This document shows positions 24,991 to 34,177 of a stretch of DNA of 64,000 bases, piece after piece. The notes beneath the pieces are model-generated. The model was not told the origin of the DNA and did no database searches. It was given only the letters and a program-made list of their open reading frames with translations. The position numbers and the translations under genes were made by a program. Source of the DNA: Endobugula sp965214375. Its GTDB lineage: Bacteria; Pseudomonadota; Gammaproteobacteria; Pseudomonadales; Cellvibrionaceae. Position 1 is the first letter of the stretch; every line of letters starts with the position of its first letter. The stretch is from contig OZ243947.1 in the NCBI GenBank assembly GCA_965214375.1, forward strand, positions 558,001 through 622,000, read 5' to 3'.

Positions 24991-27318
24991 TTATTTGGGT
25001 GGTGGAGGCGCAATCACCTCTCTACTCCCATTATGCCCCGCTTCGGTAATGACACCTGCTGCCTCCATAGATTCCATTAAGCGAGCGGCGCGGTTATAAC
25101 CAATACGCAGCTTGCGCTGTACCGAAGAAATTGATGCCTTACGTGACTCCGTCACAAACGCAACAGCCTCATCATAAAGTGCATCACTTTCATTATCAGA
25201 ATCACCATCACCTTCGGTTGCCATACCGGGAACAGGAATACTGTTATTAGTATCTTCTACAATACCATCAATATAATTGGGTTCACCACGCTTCTTCCAA
25301 TCAGCCACTACTTTATGCACTTCGTGGTCATCAACAAACGCACCGTGAACACGAATAGGCACACTGGTACCGGGAGGCAAATACAACATATCTCCATGCC
25401 CCAACAACTGCTCAGCGCCCCCTTGGTCAAGGATGGTACGTGAGTCTATTTTTGATGACACCTGAAAGGCAAGACGTGTAGGCACATTCGCTTTAATTAA
25501 TCCGGTAATAACATCAACAGAGGGTCGCTGTGTGGCTAATAACAAATGAATGCCTGCTGCCCTAGCCTTTTGCGCAATACGCGCAATTAATTGCTCAACT
25601 TTTTTGCCCACGATCATCATCATGTCAGCAAATTCATCAATAACTACAACGATAGCAGGTAATGTTTCAAGATTCGGCGCTGTTGGGACATCGTCTCCGG
25701 CAATAAATTCTTCTTCCGGCCTCCATAATGGATCGGGGATCGGCTCACCCTTTTTATTAGCCTCTGCGACCTTACGGTTATAGCCAGCAAGATTCCTCAC
25801 GCCCAAGGCTGCCATTAATTTATAGCGCCGCTCCATTTCACCCACACACCAACGCAAACCATTAGACGCATCATTCATATCTGTCACGACCGGCGTTAAC
25901 AAATGCGGGATACCTTCATAGACTGATAGCTCAAGCATCTTGGGGTCCACCAAAATCAGGCGCACATCTTTGGGTGATGACTTATAAAGTAAACTCAACA
26001 ACATCACATTAATACCCACAGATTTACCCGACCCTGTGGTACCTGCAACCAACAAGTGTGGCATTTTTGCCAAATCGGCAATAATAGGTTCGCCCGCAAT
26101 ATCATTACCCAGAGCCAAAGTTAGTGGCGACTTTGATTTGTCATAGACTGATGAAGACAGTACTTGCGTGAGCCGCACCATTTCTCGATGTTCGTTAGGA
26201 ATTTCAATACCAACCACTGACTTACCCGGGATCACTTCCACCACACGCACACTGACAACGGCCATCGAACGCGCAAGATCTTTTGCAAGGTTGGTGATAC
26301 GACTGGCTTTCACACCAGCCGCAGGATGGATTTCAAAGCGAGTGACTACTGGCCCGGGAAGAACAGATACCACTTCAACAGAGACACCAAAATCTTGCAG
26401 CTTCAATTCTAACAGTTTTGACATGGCTTCAAGCGACTCTTCTGAAAAACCTTTTTTATCTGCAGGATCAACAGGGTCTAATAAATTAATCGCTGGCAAT
26501 TCACCACTGACTTCAGCATCAAATAATTGCGTTTGCTTTTCTTGTTGAACCCGTTTACTTAGGGTTGGTTTAACGGCAGGGTGTTCAATTACTGGCGGAA
26601 CACGCTCTTGCATTTTCATTGACTGTCGTAGAATCGCGTCTTTACGCAATTTGCCCGCCGCTTTCGCTTGCTGCTCATCGTGTTTTTTACGAACATAACG
26701 CTGACAACGCAAGGATACATACCCATTAATTTTTTCATACGACAATAAAACAATATTGCCGATACCATCAATAACCGTTAGCCAAGAAAGATTCGTGTAT
26801 ATAGTAAAACTGAATACTCCTAATACCAGAAACAATAATGTAGCGCCGACAAAACCCAGGGCACCTTCGGCACCCTCAGCAATGGCAATACCAGCAACAC
26901 CCCCATTCGAAAAAGGTAAGTGACTTTGTTCACCAATCGTATGAATAGACAACAAACCTGTCGCAGAAATTAACAATACCAACAAGCTAAATGCTCGCAC
27001 ACCAAAAATCATTCCATCAAAAGGCTCTGGATTGTGACGCTGTTGGAACAGTTTCCAAAGGCGATAAGCAATCATTAAAGGAAATAAATAGGCGGCATAA
27101 CCTAGAAAAGAAAAAAAGCGGTCTGCCAACCAGGCACCCGTTGGCCCCAGAGTATTCTGAACAATCGTATTAGTGCCTGTACTCGACCAGCCATGTGGGT
27201 CGGACGGTGAATAAGAAGCAAAAGCTAGCAATAGGTAGACACACACCAATAGCCATGCGGTCAGGGCTCCTTCCTTTAGGATACGCAAAACCAATAATTG
27301 TGCAGATGATGAACCCAC
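24991..27318 (-). CDS. ftsK: FtsK, DNA translocase
   Basis: FtsK anchors in the division septum and pumps DNA to resolve chromosome dimers with XerCD. The protein (775 residues) has four N-terminal membrane segments (about residues 20-35, 72-90, 108-125, 155-178), a short linker, the RecA-like motor with Walker A AGTTGSGKS (about 425-433) and Walker B VVVIDEFADMMM, and the C-terminal gamma domain (from about 705: DALYDEAVAFVTESR ... SVQRKLRIGYNRAARLME) that reads KOPS sites. The linker is much shorter than that of E. coli FtsK. Divergent from trxB. Confidence 0.96.
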   Translation of the reverse strand: MGSSSAQLLVLRILKEGALTAWLLVCVYLLLAFASYSPSDPHGWSSTGTNTIVQNTLGPTGAWLADRFFSFLGYAAYLFPLMIAYRLWKLFQQRHNPEPFDGMIFGVRAFSLLVLLISATGLLSIHTIGEQSHLPFSNGGVAGIAIAEGAEGALGFVGATLLFLVLGVFSFTIYTNLSWLTVIDGIGNIVLLSYEKINGYVSLRCQRYVRKKHDEQQAKAAGKLRKDAILRQSMKMQERVPPVIEHPAVKPTLSKRVQQEKQTQLFDAEVSGELPAINLLDPVDPADKKGFSEESLEAMSKLLELKLQDFGVSVEVVSVLPGPVVTRFEIHPAAGVKASRITNLAKDLARSMAVVSVRVVEVIPGKSVVGIEIPNEHREMVRLTQVLSSSVYDKSKSPLTLALGNDIAGEPIIADLAKMPHLLVAGTTGSGKSVGINVMLLSLLYKSSPKDVRLILVDPKMLELSVYEGIPHLLTPVVTDMNDASNGLRWCVGEMERRYKLMAALGVRNLAGYNRKVAEANKKGEPIPDPLWRPEEEFIAGDDVPTAPNLETLPAIVVVIDEFADMMMIVGKKVEQLIARIAQKARAAGIHLLLATQRPSVDVITGLIKANVPTRLAFQVSSKIDSRTILDQGGAEQLLGHGDMLYLPPGTSVPIRVHGAFVDDHEVHKVVADWKKRGEPNYIDGIVEDTNNSIPVPGMATEGDGDSDNESDALYDEAVAFVTESRKASISSVQRKLRIGYNRAARLMESMEAAGVITEAGHNGSREVIAPPPPK

Positions 27319-27484
27319 TAAATTCCCCCCGGGTCAAAGACAACGTTCTATTCTACCAAAACTCGACACAAGTACTTAGTAGCTGTGTTATTATGCCCCG
27401 CTATTGTAAACCCTAGAATATTTTTTACTAGGCTATTCATACAGTTATGTCAGCTAGTCATCTAAAATTAGTGAGCTATTTCAA

Positions 27485-28429
27485 ATGATCGTTAACAAAC
27501 ACCACCGTTTGATTATTCTGGGGTCGGGCCCAGCGGGTTATACCGCCGCTATTTATGCGGCCAGAGCCAACTTAAACCCGATGGTCATTACGGGTATGCA
27601 GCAAGGTGGTCAATTAACCACAACCACTGAGGTTGAAAACTGGCCCGGCGGCGTTCACGACCTTCAAGGGCCAGACCTGATGGTTCAAATGCAGCAACAT
27701 GCGGAGCGCTTTGATACACAAATTATTTTTGATCACATTCATGAGGTCGATTTAAAACAACGCCCTTTTGTCATCAAAGGTAACGATACGTATACCTGCG
27801 ACGCTCTGATTATTGCCACGGGTGCCTCAGCGCAGTATCTGGGTCTGGAATCGGAAAAAGCCTTTATGGGTAAAGGCGTTAGCGCATGCGCGACCTGTGA
27901 TGGCTTCTTCTACCGCGATCAAAAAGTCGCGGTTGTCGGTGGTGGCAATACCGCTGTTGAAGAAGCACTTTACCTGTCTAATATTTGTAAAGAGGTGGTT
28001 TTGGTACACCGGAGAGATAGCTTACGTGCCGAAAAAATCCTTCAAGACAAGCTGTTTGATAAAGAAAAAAATGGCAATGTCACCATCAAATGGAATCATC
28101 AGCTCGATGAAGTACTAGGGGACCAAGGTGGCGTCACTGGCATGCGCATCAAAAGCACAAAAGATGACAGCACTATGGAAATTGACCTGCAAGGGGTATT
28201 TATCGCTATCGGCCATAAGCCCAACACCGATATGTTTACAGAACAACTGGATATGAAAGATAGCTATATTGTCGTTAATAGCGGTTTAAATGGTAATGCA
28301 ACCCAAAGCAGTATCGAAGGTGTTTATGCGGCAGGCGATGTCGCTGACCATATCTACCGTCAAGCCATTACCTCCGCGGGTTCGGGCTGTATGGCCGCGC
28401 TGGATGCCGAAAAATATCTTGATCAATAA
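27485..28429 (+). CDS. trxB: TrxB, thioredoxin reductase
   Basis: TrxB reduces thioredoxin with NADPH through FAD and a redox disulfide. The 314-residue protein has the FAD loop GSGPAG at 13-18, the redox centre CATC at 135-138, a second dinucleotide loop GGGNTA shortly after, and the C-terminal GVYAAGDVADHIYRQAITSAGSGCMAA segment. Start at the ATG 27485; the Shine-Dalgarno is weak (GTGAG further upstream). It is divergent from ftsK across 166 bases, which contain the inverted repeat CCTAG/CTAGG around an A/T stretch. Confidence 0.97.
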   Translation: MIVNKHHRLIILGSGPAGYTAAIYAARANLNPMVITGMQQGGQLTTTTEVENWPGGVHDLQGPDLMVQMQQHAERFDTQIIFDHIHEVDLKQRPFVIKGNDTYTCDALIIATGASAQYLGLESEKAFMGKGVSACATCDGFFYRDQKVAVVGGGNTAVEEALYLSNICKEVVLVHRRDSLRAEKILQDKLFDKEKNGNVTIKWNHQLDEVLGDQGGVTGMRIKSTKDDSTMEIDLQGVFIAIGHKPNTDMFTEQLDMKDSYIVVNSGLNGNATQSSIEGVYAAGDVADHIYRQAITSAGSGCMAALDAEKYLDQ

Positions 28430-28480
28430 CTCATCATTACACAGAGTATTTGAAGCGGCGTAGAATTGGCAATATATACA

Positions 28481-28502
28481 AAGCGTTAAGGGAATAACGC
28501 TT
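28481..28502. terminator. Hairpin between the convergent trxB and glycosyltransferase genes
   Basis: AAGCGTTA (28481-28488) and TAACGCTT (28495-28502) form a perfect eight-base stem with the loop AGGGAA. It lies about 50 bases after the trxB stop and about 15 bases beyond the frameshift-corrected end of the glycosyltransferase gene. The T-tract is poor on both strands, so a terminator is only a reasonable guess. Confidence 0.4.
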
Positions 28503-28517
28503 AATCAGTCGACCAGG

Positions 28518-29205
28518 CTATTGACACATACGGTAAAACCACTCCATACGTATAGCCTGCATCCAGGTTGGCGCGCGACTCTCAACACCAATAATAAAAT
28601 TAATAGATGCCCCCACACACAAGGCAACCCCCCTTCTCTAAACCAGATTTTTTCAAATACCCTGCAAACACTTCCTGACGTGGGGAACCAACGGCTAGGA
28701 AAATATAATCTGCTTGGTAAGCCTTAATGTCTTGTATAGCCTGCTCCACCTCTTCCGGCTTATCAATAAACCCCATACTAGGATTTAGATGATGTATGGT
28801 CAGTTGTGGAAAACGCGCTCGCAACAACTCCACCCCGGCTTCATAACAACCAAACAGTAAAACACGTGATTGAGGTGTTAAGGTGTGTTGAAACAAATAC
28901 TGCGTTAAATCACTGCCAGGAACGACCGCTTTAACGGGTTTACCTACTGTACTCAATAACTTCTCGACAATACGGCTATCACACAAGGACAAATCAGCAT
29001 CTTTATAAATGGGTAGCAAATACTGGTTAGCACGTTCACAAAGACGCGACAAATGGTCCATATTGGGTGTAATTACATAAGCAAATTTAGACCGTTGACT
29101 GAGCAGTTGCACTTTTTCAGCAGCTTCTTGCAGATCAAGATTATCAAAATTGGCAATAACGGTTTTTATTACAGGTGTGTCAGACATAGGTGGGAAGGCT
29201 ATCAT
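28518..29205 (-). pseudogene. WecG/TagA/CpsF-family glycosyltransferase, frameshifted near the C-terminus
   Basis: Enzymes of this family transfer N-acetylmannosamine(-uronate) or similar sugars onto lipid-linked polysaccharide precursors. The protein shows the family landmarks YVITPNMDHLSRL, LSLCDSRIVEKLL (the Asp that serves in catalysis), VPGSDL, LLFGCYEAG and DYIFLAVGSPRQEVFAGYL. At a run of six G (plus-strand C run 28628-28633) the frame fails and ends in CGGIY. With five G the reading is VALCVGASINFIIGVESRAPTWMQAIRMEW to a TAG at 28518, the normal family C-terminus. No polysaccharide cluster surrounds it. The start may be 29205 or the in-frame ATG at 29187. Confidence 0.85.
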
Positions 29206-29236
29206 ACTCTTGTATGATAACCAAAAAGATCGTGTT

Positions 29237-29395
29237 TTACTTGGTGATCAACCAAATGGCGTGAAGAATGCCTGGAATCCAGAAAAATAGACACAAAACA
29301 ATATTAATCAACAAATCTTTACCCGCACCAACTTTTAAGAAAACAGCAACAGGCGGCAGCAGTAAGGCCAAGATAATTAAAACGATTTTATTCAT
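29237..29395 (-). CDS. YqaE/Pmp3 family (UPF0057) small membrane protein, 52 aa
   Basis: The 52-residue product begins MNKIVLIILALLLPPVAVFLKVG and ends with LFFWIPGILHAIWLITK. Two hydrophobic helices separated by a short polar loop, with the PPVAVFLK and WIPGxxHAxWxI segments, identify the Pmp3/YqaE proteolipid family, which is linked to membrane potential and stress tolerance in yeast and bacteria. GGGGGATCGA lies just before the ATG at 29395 and gives a strong Shine-Dalgarno. It is short and lies between the glycosyltransferase and the divergent aat gene. Confidence 0.9.
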   Translation of the reverse strand: MNKIVLIILALLLPPVAVFLKVGAGKDLLINIVLCLFFWIPGILHAIWLITK

Positions 29396-29504
29396 TCGAT
29401 CCCCCGATATTATGCGTTATAGTATTAGCGTTATTATTTAACGTTCTTCTGTGCTTTATTTGAAAACGTCATCGTAGAGTGTATCAACCTCCTGTATATT
29501 TGTC

Positions 29505-30218
29505 ATGAATCAACTGCCCTGGCTATCACCTACCCACATTGCTTTCCCAGACCCCAACGAGGCTCTGGACTATCCTGCCGGACTACTGGCAGCAGGTGGC
29601 GCATTAACACCCGACTGGCTCACGACTGCCTATTCTCAAGGAATATTCCCCTGGTATAACCATGGCGAAACCATTTTATGGTGGAGCCCAGCAACAAGAG
29701 AAATTATATATACAGATCAAATACATATAAGCAAAAGCTTACAAAAAACTTTAATAAAAAACCTCTACTCTATCAGTATTGATCGCGCCTTCGAACAGGT
29801 TATTCGAGCGTGCGCCGAGCCACGCGGCGACGATAATGAACAGAATTCGACCTGGATCAGTGAAGACATGGTTCACGCCTATTGTACCTTGCATCAACAG
29901 GGCTTTGCGCACTCCATAGAGGTATGGGATCAACAAGAACTGGTTGGAGGCCTGTATGGCGTTGCGCTAGGAAGGATGTTTTTTGGTGAATCCATGTTTA
30001 GCCGCAAGAGAGACTGTTCAAAAATCGCTCTATTTCATCTGGCACAACGCCTGAAAGAATGGCAATATGTCGCTATTGATTGTCAGATATACAGTGACCA
30101 TCTGGCAAGTATGGGGGCCGTTGAAGTATCACGGGATACTTTTGAAACGTTACTCAAACACTATGTTCATAGGACGACTTGCCACTGGCAATATAATAAA
30201 TCACATGAGCCATCTTGA
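29505..30218 (+). CDS. aat: Aat, leucyl/phenylalanyl-tRNA-protein transferase
   Basis: Aat adds Leu or Phe to proteins with an N-terminal Lys or Arg, creating a destabilising N-end-rule residue recognised by ClpS. The 237-residue protein has LLAAGGALTPDWLTTAYSQGIFPWY near the N-terminus, WWSPATREII, GRMFFGESMFSRKRDCSKIALFHL and the DCQIYSDHLASMGA C-terminal segment, all family hallmarks. Its 3' end overlaps the bpt start by 14 bases. No Shine-Dalgarno is obvious before the ATG. Confidence 0.96.
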   Translation: MNQLPWLSPTHIAFPDPNEALDYPAGLLAAGGALTPDWLTTAYSQGIFPWYNHGETILWWSPATREIIYTDQIHISKSLQKTLIKNLYSISIDRAFEQVIRACAEPRGDDNEQNSTWISEDMVHAYCTLHQQGFAHSIEVWDQQELVGGLYGVALGRMFFGESMFSRKRDCSKIALFHLAQRLKEWQYVAIDCQIYSDHLASMGAVEVSRDTFETLLKHYVHRTTCHWQYNKSHEPS

Positions 30219-30951
30219 CGAAAAAATTGATCTGATTGAAGAAACGACAGAACTTGAGGAATTACAGTTTTTTCAAACCCAGCCTCATCCTTGTAGCTAC
30301 ATCGATGATGAAATGGCGTCTACGGTATTTTTAAACCCCAAACAAACCATCAATCAAGCGCTATACAGCCAGCTATCGGATTATGGGTTCCGTCGTAGTG
30401 GGACACACATTTATAAACCACTGTGTGAAAATTGTGATGCCTGTATCCCGATGCGTATCCCTGCCGATATCTTTCGCCCCAGTCGTAGCCAAAAACGCAC
30501 ATGGAACCGCAACCAAGATCTTGATGTTCGTAAAGTGTACGACATTGATAATGGCGAGCATTATAAGCTCTATGAACGCTATATTAACGAGCGACATACC
30601 GATGGCGACATGTACCCGGCTTCTAAACGCCAATTTCAGAACTTTTTGGTAATAGAATGGAATTGCTGCGTTTACTATGAATTTCGCTTTGAGGGTGAAT
30701 TAATCGCCACCTCGGTTGCCGATATTATGGATAATGGCATTTCTGCCGTTTACACCTATTACGATCCGGACAAGGACAAGCGCAGCCTGGGTAGTTATGC
30801 CATTTTATATCTGGTTGAAGAATGCAAAAAGCACCACTTAGGTAGCGTTTATCTCGGCTATTGGATAAAGAGTTCCAATAAAATGAACTATAAATCCAGT
30901 TATCGCCCTCTTGAAATTCTTTCCGCTAATCGCTGGGTTCAGGTCAACTAA
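30205..30951 (+). CDS. bpt: Bpt, aspartate/glutamate leucyltransferase
   Basis: Bpt transfers Leu to N-terminal Asp or Glu, a second route into the bacterial N-end rule. The frame is open further upstream within aat, but the ATG at 30205 (MSHLDEKIDL) gives the usual start and 248 residues. FFQTQPHPCSYIDDEMASTVFLNP near the N-terminus, LCENCDACIPMRIPADIF (the Cys cluster), and VYTYYDPDKDKRSLGSYAIL are diagnostic of the ATE/Bpt family. It overlaps aat by 14 bases and is followed after 91 bases by infA. Confidence 0.95.
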   Translation: MSHLDEKIDLIEETTELEELQFFQTQPHPCSYIDDEMASTVFLNPKQTINQALYSQLSDYGFRRSGTHIYKPLCENCDACIPMRIPADIFRPSRSQKRTWNRNQDLDVRKVYDIDNGEHYKLYERYINERHTDGDMYPASKRQFQNFLVIEWNCCVYYEFRFEGELIATSVADIMDNGISAVYTYYDPDKDKRSLGSYAILYLVEECKKHHLGSVYLGYWIKSSNKMNYKSSYRPLEILSANRWVQVN

Positions 30952-31042
30952 TAAATATTATTAACGACAACCCTTGGCTATTGGCGCAAATTCAGGCAAA
31001 ATGCAGCGCTTTAAATTTGCAGCAGCAGGAATTTTTCAACGC

Positions 31043-31261
31043 ATGGCAAAAGAAGACAAGATTGAACTTGAAGGTGAAGTGATTGAGACTTTGCCAAACA
31101 CCACTTTCCGCGTAAAACTCGAAAATGGACACGTGGTTACTGCACATATCTCTGGCAAGATGCGCAAAAACTATATCCGCATCCTGACAGGGGATAAAGT
31201 TAAGGTGGAAATGACACCCTATGACCTATCCAAAGGCCGCATTACCTTCCGTGCCCGTTAA
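31043..31261 (+). CDS. infA: InfA, translation initiation factor IF-1
   Basis: IF-1 is a single S1/OB-fold protein that binds the 30S A-site. The product from the ATG at 31043 (MAKEDKIELEGEVIETLPNT) has 72 residues, matching the family exactly. The frame continues upstream without a stop but the extra 23 residues are unlike any IF-1. FRVKLENGHVVTAHISGKMRKNYIRI and the KGRITFRAR tail are canonical. AGGA lies about 11 bases upstream of the ATG. It follows bpt and converges with clpA (8-base gap). Confidence 0.97.
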   Translation: MAKEDKIELEGEVIETLPNTTFRVKLENGHVVTAHISGKMRKNYIRILTGDKVKVEMTPYDLSKGRITFRAR

Positions 31262-31269
31262 AGGATAAT

Positions 31270-33543
31270 CTAGACTGTTTCCAGTTCTTTTCCTGTATCC
31301 AGAACAAGCTCGCCTTTCTTAACGGTCACTTTTACCTGACCACCATGAGATAACTCACCAAATAACACCTTCTCTGCGAGCGGCTTTTTCAGTTTATCCT
31401 GAATTAGACGCGCCATCGGGCGAGCACCCATCTTGACATCGTAACCATGGTTGGCCAGCCACTCTCGTGCCTTGTCATCAATATCTAACTGCACCCCCTT
31501 TTCATCCAACTGGGATTGCAATTGAACCAGAAATTTATCCACCACGGTTTTCACCACGTCAATGGACAATGCAGAGAATTGAATAACGGCATCCAAACGA
31601 TTACGGAATTCAGGCGTAAACATTTTCTTCAATGCTTCAGCACCGTCACTGCTATGATCTTGGGTGGTAAATCCAATAGAGGAACGACTCATTTCTTCGG
31701 CACCCGCATTTGTGGTCATAATTAACACGACATTACGAAAATCCGCTTTGCGACCATTATTGTCCGTCAATGTACCATGATCCATGACCTGTAATAACAA
31801 GTTAAAGACCTCGGGATGCGCTTTTTCAATCTCATCCAACAGCACCACACTGTATGGGCTTTTAGTCACCGCTTCCGTTAACAGACCGCCCTGATCAAAA
31901 CCGACATAACCCGGAGGCGCACCAATTAAGCGGGAAACGGTATGACGCTCCATATATTCAGACATATCAAAGCGAATTAATTCAACGCCCATTGCTTTGG
32001 CGAGCTGACGACACAGTTCTGTTTTACCGACACCCGTGGGGCCAGAAAACAGGAACGAACCAATAGGCTTTTCTTCAACACCCAAACCAGCGCGCGATAA
32101 CTTAATCGCTGTAGTCAAGGCATCAATACCTTCATCCTGTCCAAAAACAGTCATCTTCAAAGAGGCATCTAATTTACGCAATTGCTCTTTATCGTTACTG
32201 GAAATCGTTTTTTCCGGGATGCGGGCAATTTTGGCAACAACACTTTCGATATCATGAACGCCGAGTTGTTTTTTGCGTTTATTCGCAGGTTTCAGTTGTT
32301 GAAAGGCTCCCGCTTCATCAATCACGTCTATCGCCTTATCTGGCATGAAGCGATCATTAATATAACGGCTGGACAATTCCGCTGCTGAACGCAAGGCGGT
32401 ATCCGTATACTTGATATGATGATGTGCTTCGAATCGCGATTTAAGGCCTTTAAGAATTTTATAGGTATCATCAACCGACGGTTCATTCACATCCACTTTT
32501 TGGAAGCGACGTGATAGTGCACGGTCTTTATCAAAGATGCCACGATACTCCTGAAAAGTCGTCGAACCAATGCAGCGCATTTCTCCGGAAGACAATAGAG
32601 GCTTCAACAAGTTGGAGGCATCCATCACACCACCGGAAGTTGCACCAGCACCAATAATCGTATGAATCTCATCAATAAATAAAATAGATCTCTCGCGTCG
32701 TTTCAATTCAACCAACAGCGCTTTCAAACGCTTTTCAAAATCACCACGGTATTTGGTTCCCGCGAGTAATGCACCCATATCCAATGAGTAAACCACACTA
32801 TCTAGCAAGACATCCGGCACCTGACAATCAACAATCTGTTTTGCTAAACCCTCTGCGATGGCCGTTTTACCGACACCCGCTTCACCAACCAACAATGGAT
32901 TATTCTTGCGGCGACGAGACAATACCTGACTGACGCGTTCCAATTCAAAATCACGTCCGATTAACGGATCAATTTTTCCATCCAGAGCTAACTCATTCAA
33001 ATTGGTCGTATAGGCTTCTAACGGATTCACGTTACCCGAATTGGATGCTTCACCCGTTGCTGCACTTTCGCTATGATCACTCTCATCCATAGGCGCAGCA
33101 TTTTCATCACCGACTTTTGAAATACCATGAGTAATGAAATTAACGACATCAATACGCGCAATATTTTGTACTTTTAACAAATAAACCGCCTGACTTTCCT
33201 GCTCACTGTAAATAGCGACCAATACATTCGCGCCGGACACTTCTTTCTTGCCCGAAGACTGAACATGAAAAACCGCACGCTGCAGCACTCTTTGAAAACC
33301 CAGTGTTGGTTGGGTTTCGTGTGTATCATCGACCTCAAAAAGTGGCGTAGTTGAATCAACAAACTCTGTTAGTTCTGTACGCAGACGCTGCATATCTGCG
33401 CCGCAAGCCTTTAGTACTTTTGATGCAGAATCATTATCTAACAAAGCCAGCAATAAATGTTCAACCGTCATAAACTCGTGCCGCTTGGAACGAGCATTGG
33501 TGAACGCGTCATTCAATGTTTGCTCTAATTCTCTACTTAACAT
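31270..33543 (-). CDS. clpA: ClpA, ATP-dependent Clp protease ATP-binding subunit
   Basis: ClpA unfolds substrates for ClpP and takes ClpS-delivered N-degron proteins. The 757-residue protein has the Clp-N domain (residues 1-about 145), a D1 AAA+ module with Walker A GEAGVGKTAIAEG, and a D2 module with GPTGVGKTEL, DEIEKAHPEVFNLLLQVMD and a C-terminal ClpB-D2-like small domain (MARLIQDKLKKPLAEKVL). The ClpP-binding IGL-type loop and length agree with ClpA. It lies 36 bases after clpS in the same direction. Confidence 0.97.
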   Translation of the reverse strand: MLSRELEQTLNDAFTNARSKRHEFMTVEHLLLALLDNDSASKVLKACGADMQRLRTELTEFVDSTTPLFEVDDTHETQPTLGFQRVLQRAVFHVQSSGKKEVSGANVLVAIYSEQESQAVYLLKVQNIARIDVVNFITHGISKVGDENAAPMDESDHSESAATGEASNSGNVNPLEAYTTNLNELALDGKIDPLIGRDFELERVSQVLSRRRKNNPLLVGEAGVGKTAIAEGLAKQIVDCQVPDVLLDSVVYSLDMGALLAGTKYRGDFEKRLKALLVELKRRERSILFIDEIHTIIGAGATSGGVMDASNLLKPLLSSGEMRCIGSTTFQEYRGIFDKDRALSRRFQKVDVNEPSVDDTYKILKGLKSRFEAHHHIKYTDTALRSAAELSSRYINDRFMPDKAIDVIDEAGAFQQLKPANKRKKQLGVHDIESVVAKIARIPEKTISSNDKEQLRKLDASLKMTVFGQDEGIDALTTAIKLSRAGLGVEEKPIGSFLFSGPTGVGKTELCRQLAKAMGVELIRFDMSEYMERHTVSRLIGAPPGYVGFDQGGLLTEAVTKSPYSVVLLDEIEKAHPEVFNLLLQVMDHGTLTDNNGRKADFRNVVLIMTTNAGAEEMSRSSIGFTTQDHSSDGAEALKKMFTPEFRNRLDAVIQFSALSIDVVKTVVDKFLVQLQSQLDEKGVQLDIDDKAREWLANHGYDVKMGARPMARLIQDKLKKPLAEKVLFGELSHGGQVKVTVKKGELVLDTGKELETV

Positions 33544-33579
33544 CTTCTTTCCTCAGTTGTGATAAGACTACCCACACAC

Positions 33580-33969
33580 TCATTCTTCATCTTCCACTAT
33601 ATCAATTTCACACAGCAATGGATGTTCGTTATCCCTTGCAAATTGGTTTACCTGTGCAGCCTTGGTTTCCGCAATATCACGAGTAAAAATACCGCACACT
33701 GCCTGCCCTTCCGTATGCACTTTCAACATAACCTGAGTCGCTTGTTCACGTCCCATGTTGAAAAAGCTTTCCAAGACATGAACAACAAACTCCATTGGCG
33801 TATAGTCGTCATTCATCATAATGACTTTATACAGAGGAGGTTGTTTGACCGCAGGTTTCGCTGCCTGAACCAGTAACGAATCACCATGATCATATATATT
33901 CTCGTCTCTACTTAATCTTAGTAGATGATTCCGAGGCTTACCCATATTAAATTGTGATAAAAACATCAT
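33580..33969 (-). CDS. clpS: ClpS, N-end-rule adaptor for ClpA
   Basis: ClpS binds Leu/Phe/Trp/Tyr N-degrons and hands them to ClpA. The core domain starts near residue 45: PPLYKVIMMNDDYTPMEFVVHVLESFF carries the conserved NDDYT N-end-binding segment, and VHTEGQAVCGIFTRDIAETK contains the expected GxAxCG pattern. At 129 residues it has a slightly long N-terminus. The ATG at 33969 is used (TTAGAA precedes it), with a possible alternative at 33945. Position directly upstream of clpA is the standard arrangement. Confidence 0.95.
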   Translation of the reverse strand: MMFLSQFNMGKPRNHLLRLSRDENIYDHGDSLLVQAAKPAVKQPPLYKVIMMNDDYTPMEFVVHVLESFFNMGREQATQVMLKVHTEGQAVCGIFTRDIAETKAAQVNQFARDNEHPLLCEIDIVEDEE

Positions 33970-34038
33970 TTTCTAATCTGCTGAAAAACTGTCACTGTCA
34001 CTTTATTCATCATTTGTCAACAATCTTTCAACAAATAT

Positions 34039-34067
34039 TTGACATTAGTGCAATGATTGCGTATAAA
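34039..34067 (+). promoter_or_regulatory. Near-consensus sigma70 promoter for cspD
   Basis: TTGACA (34039-34044) and TATAAA (34062-34067) are separated by exactly 17 bases. The predicted start near 34074 leaves about 100 bases of leader before the cspD ATG at 34178. At the very start of this leader, GTTCGA (34075-34080) and TCGAAC (34088-34093) form an inverted repeat around TTAAATT, either a 5' stem-loop or an operator. Confidence 0.75.
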
Positions 34068-34177
34068 CGGAGTCGTTCGATTAAATTTCGAACAGGTTTT
34101 GCATAATAATAACATGTATGTACCAGTCTACGCACAGGTCATACCATATACACAGCAAATAGCAGATAGGAAGTACC

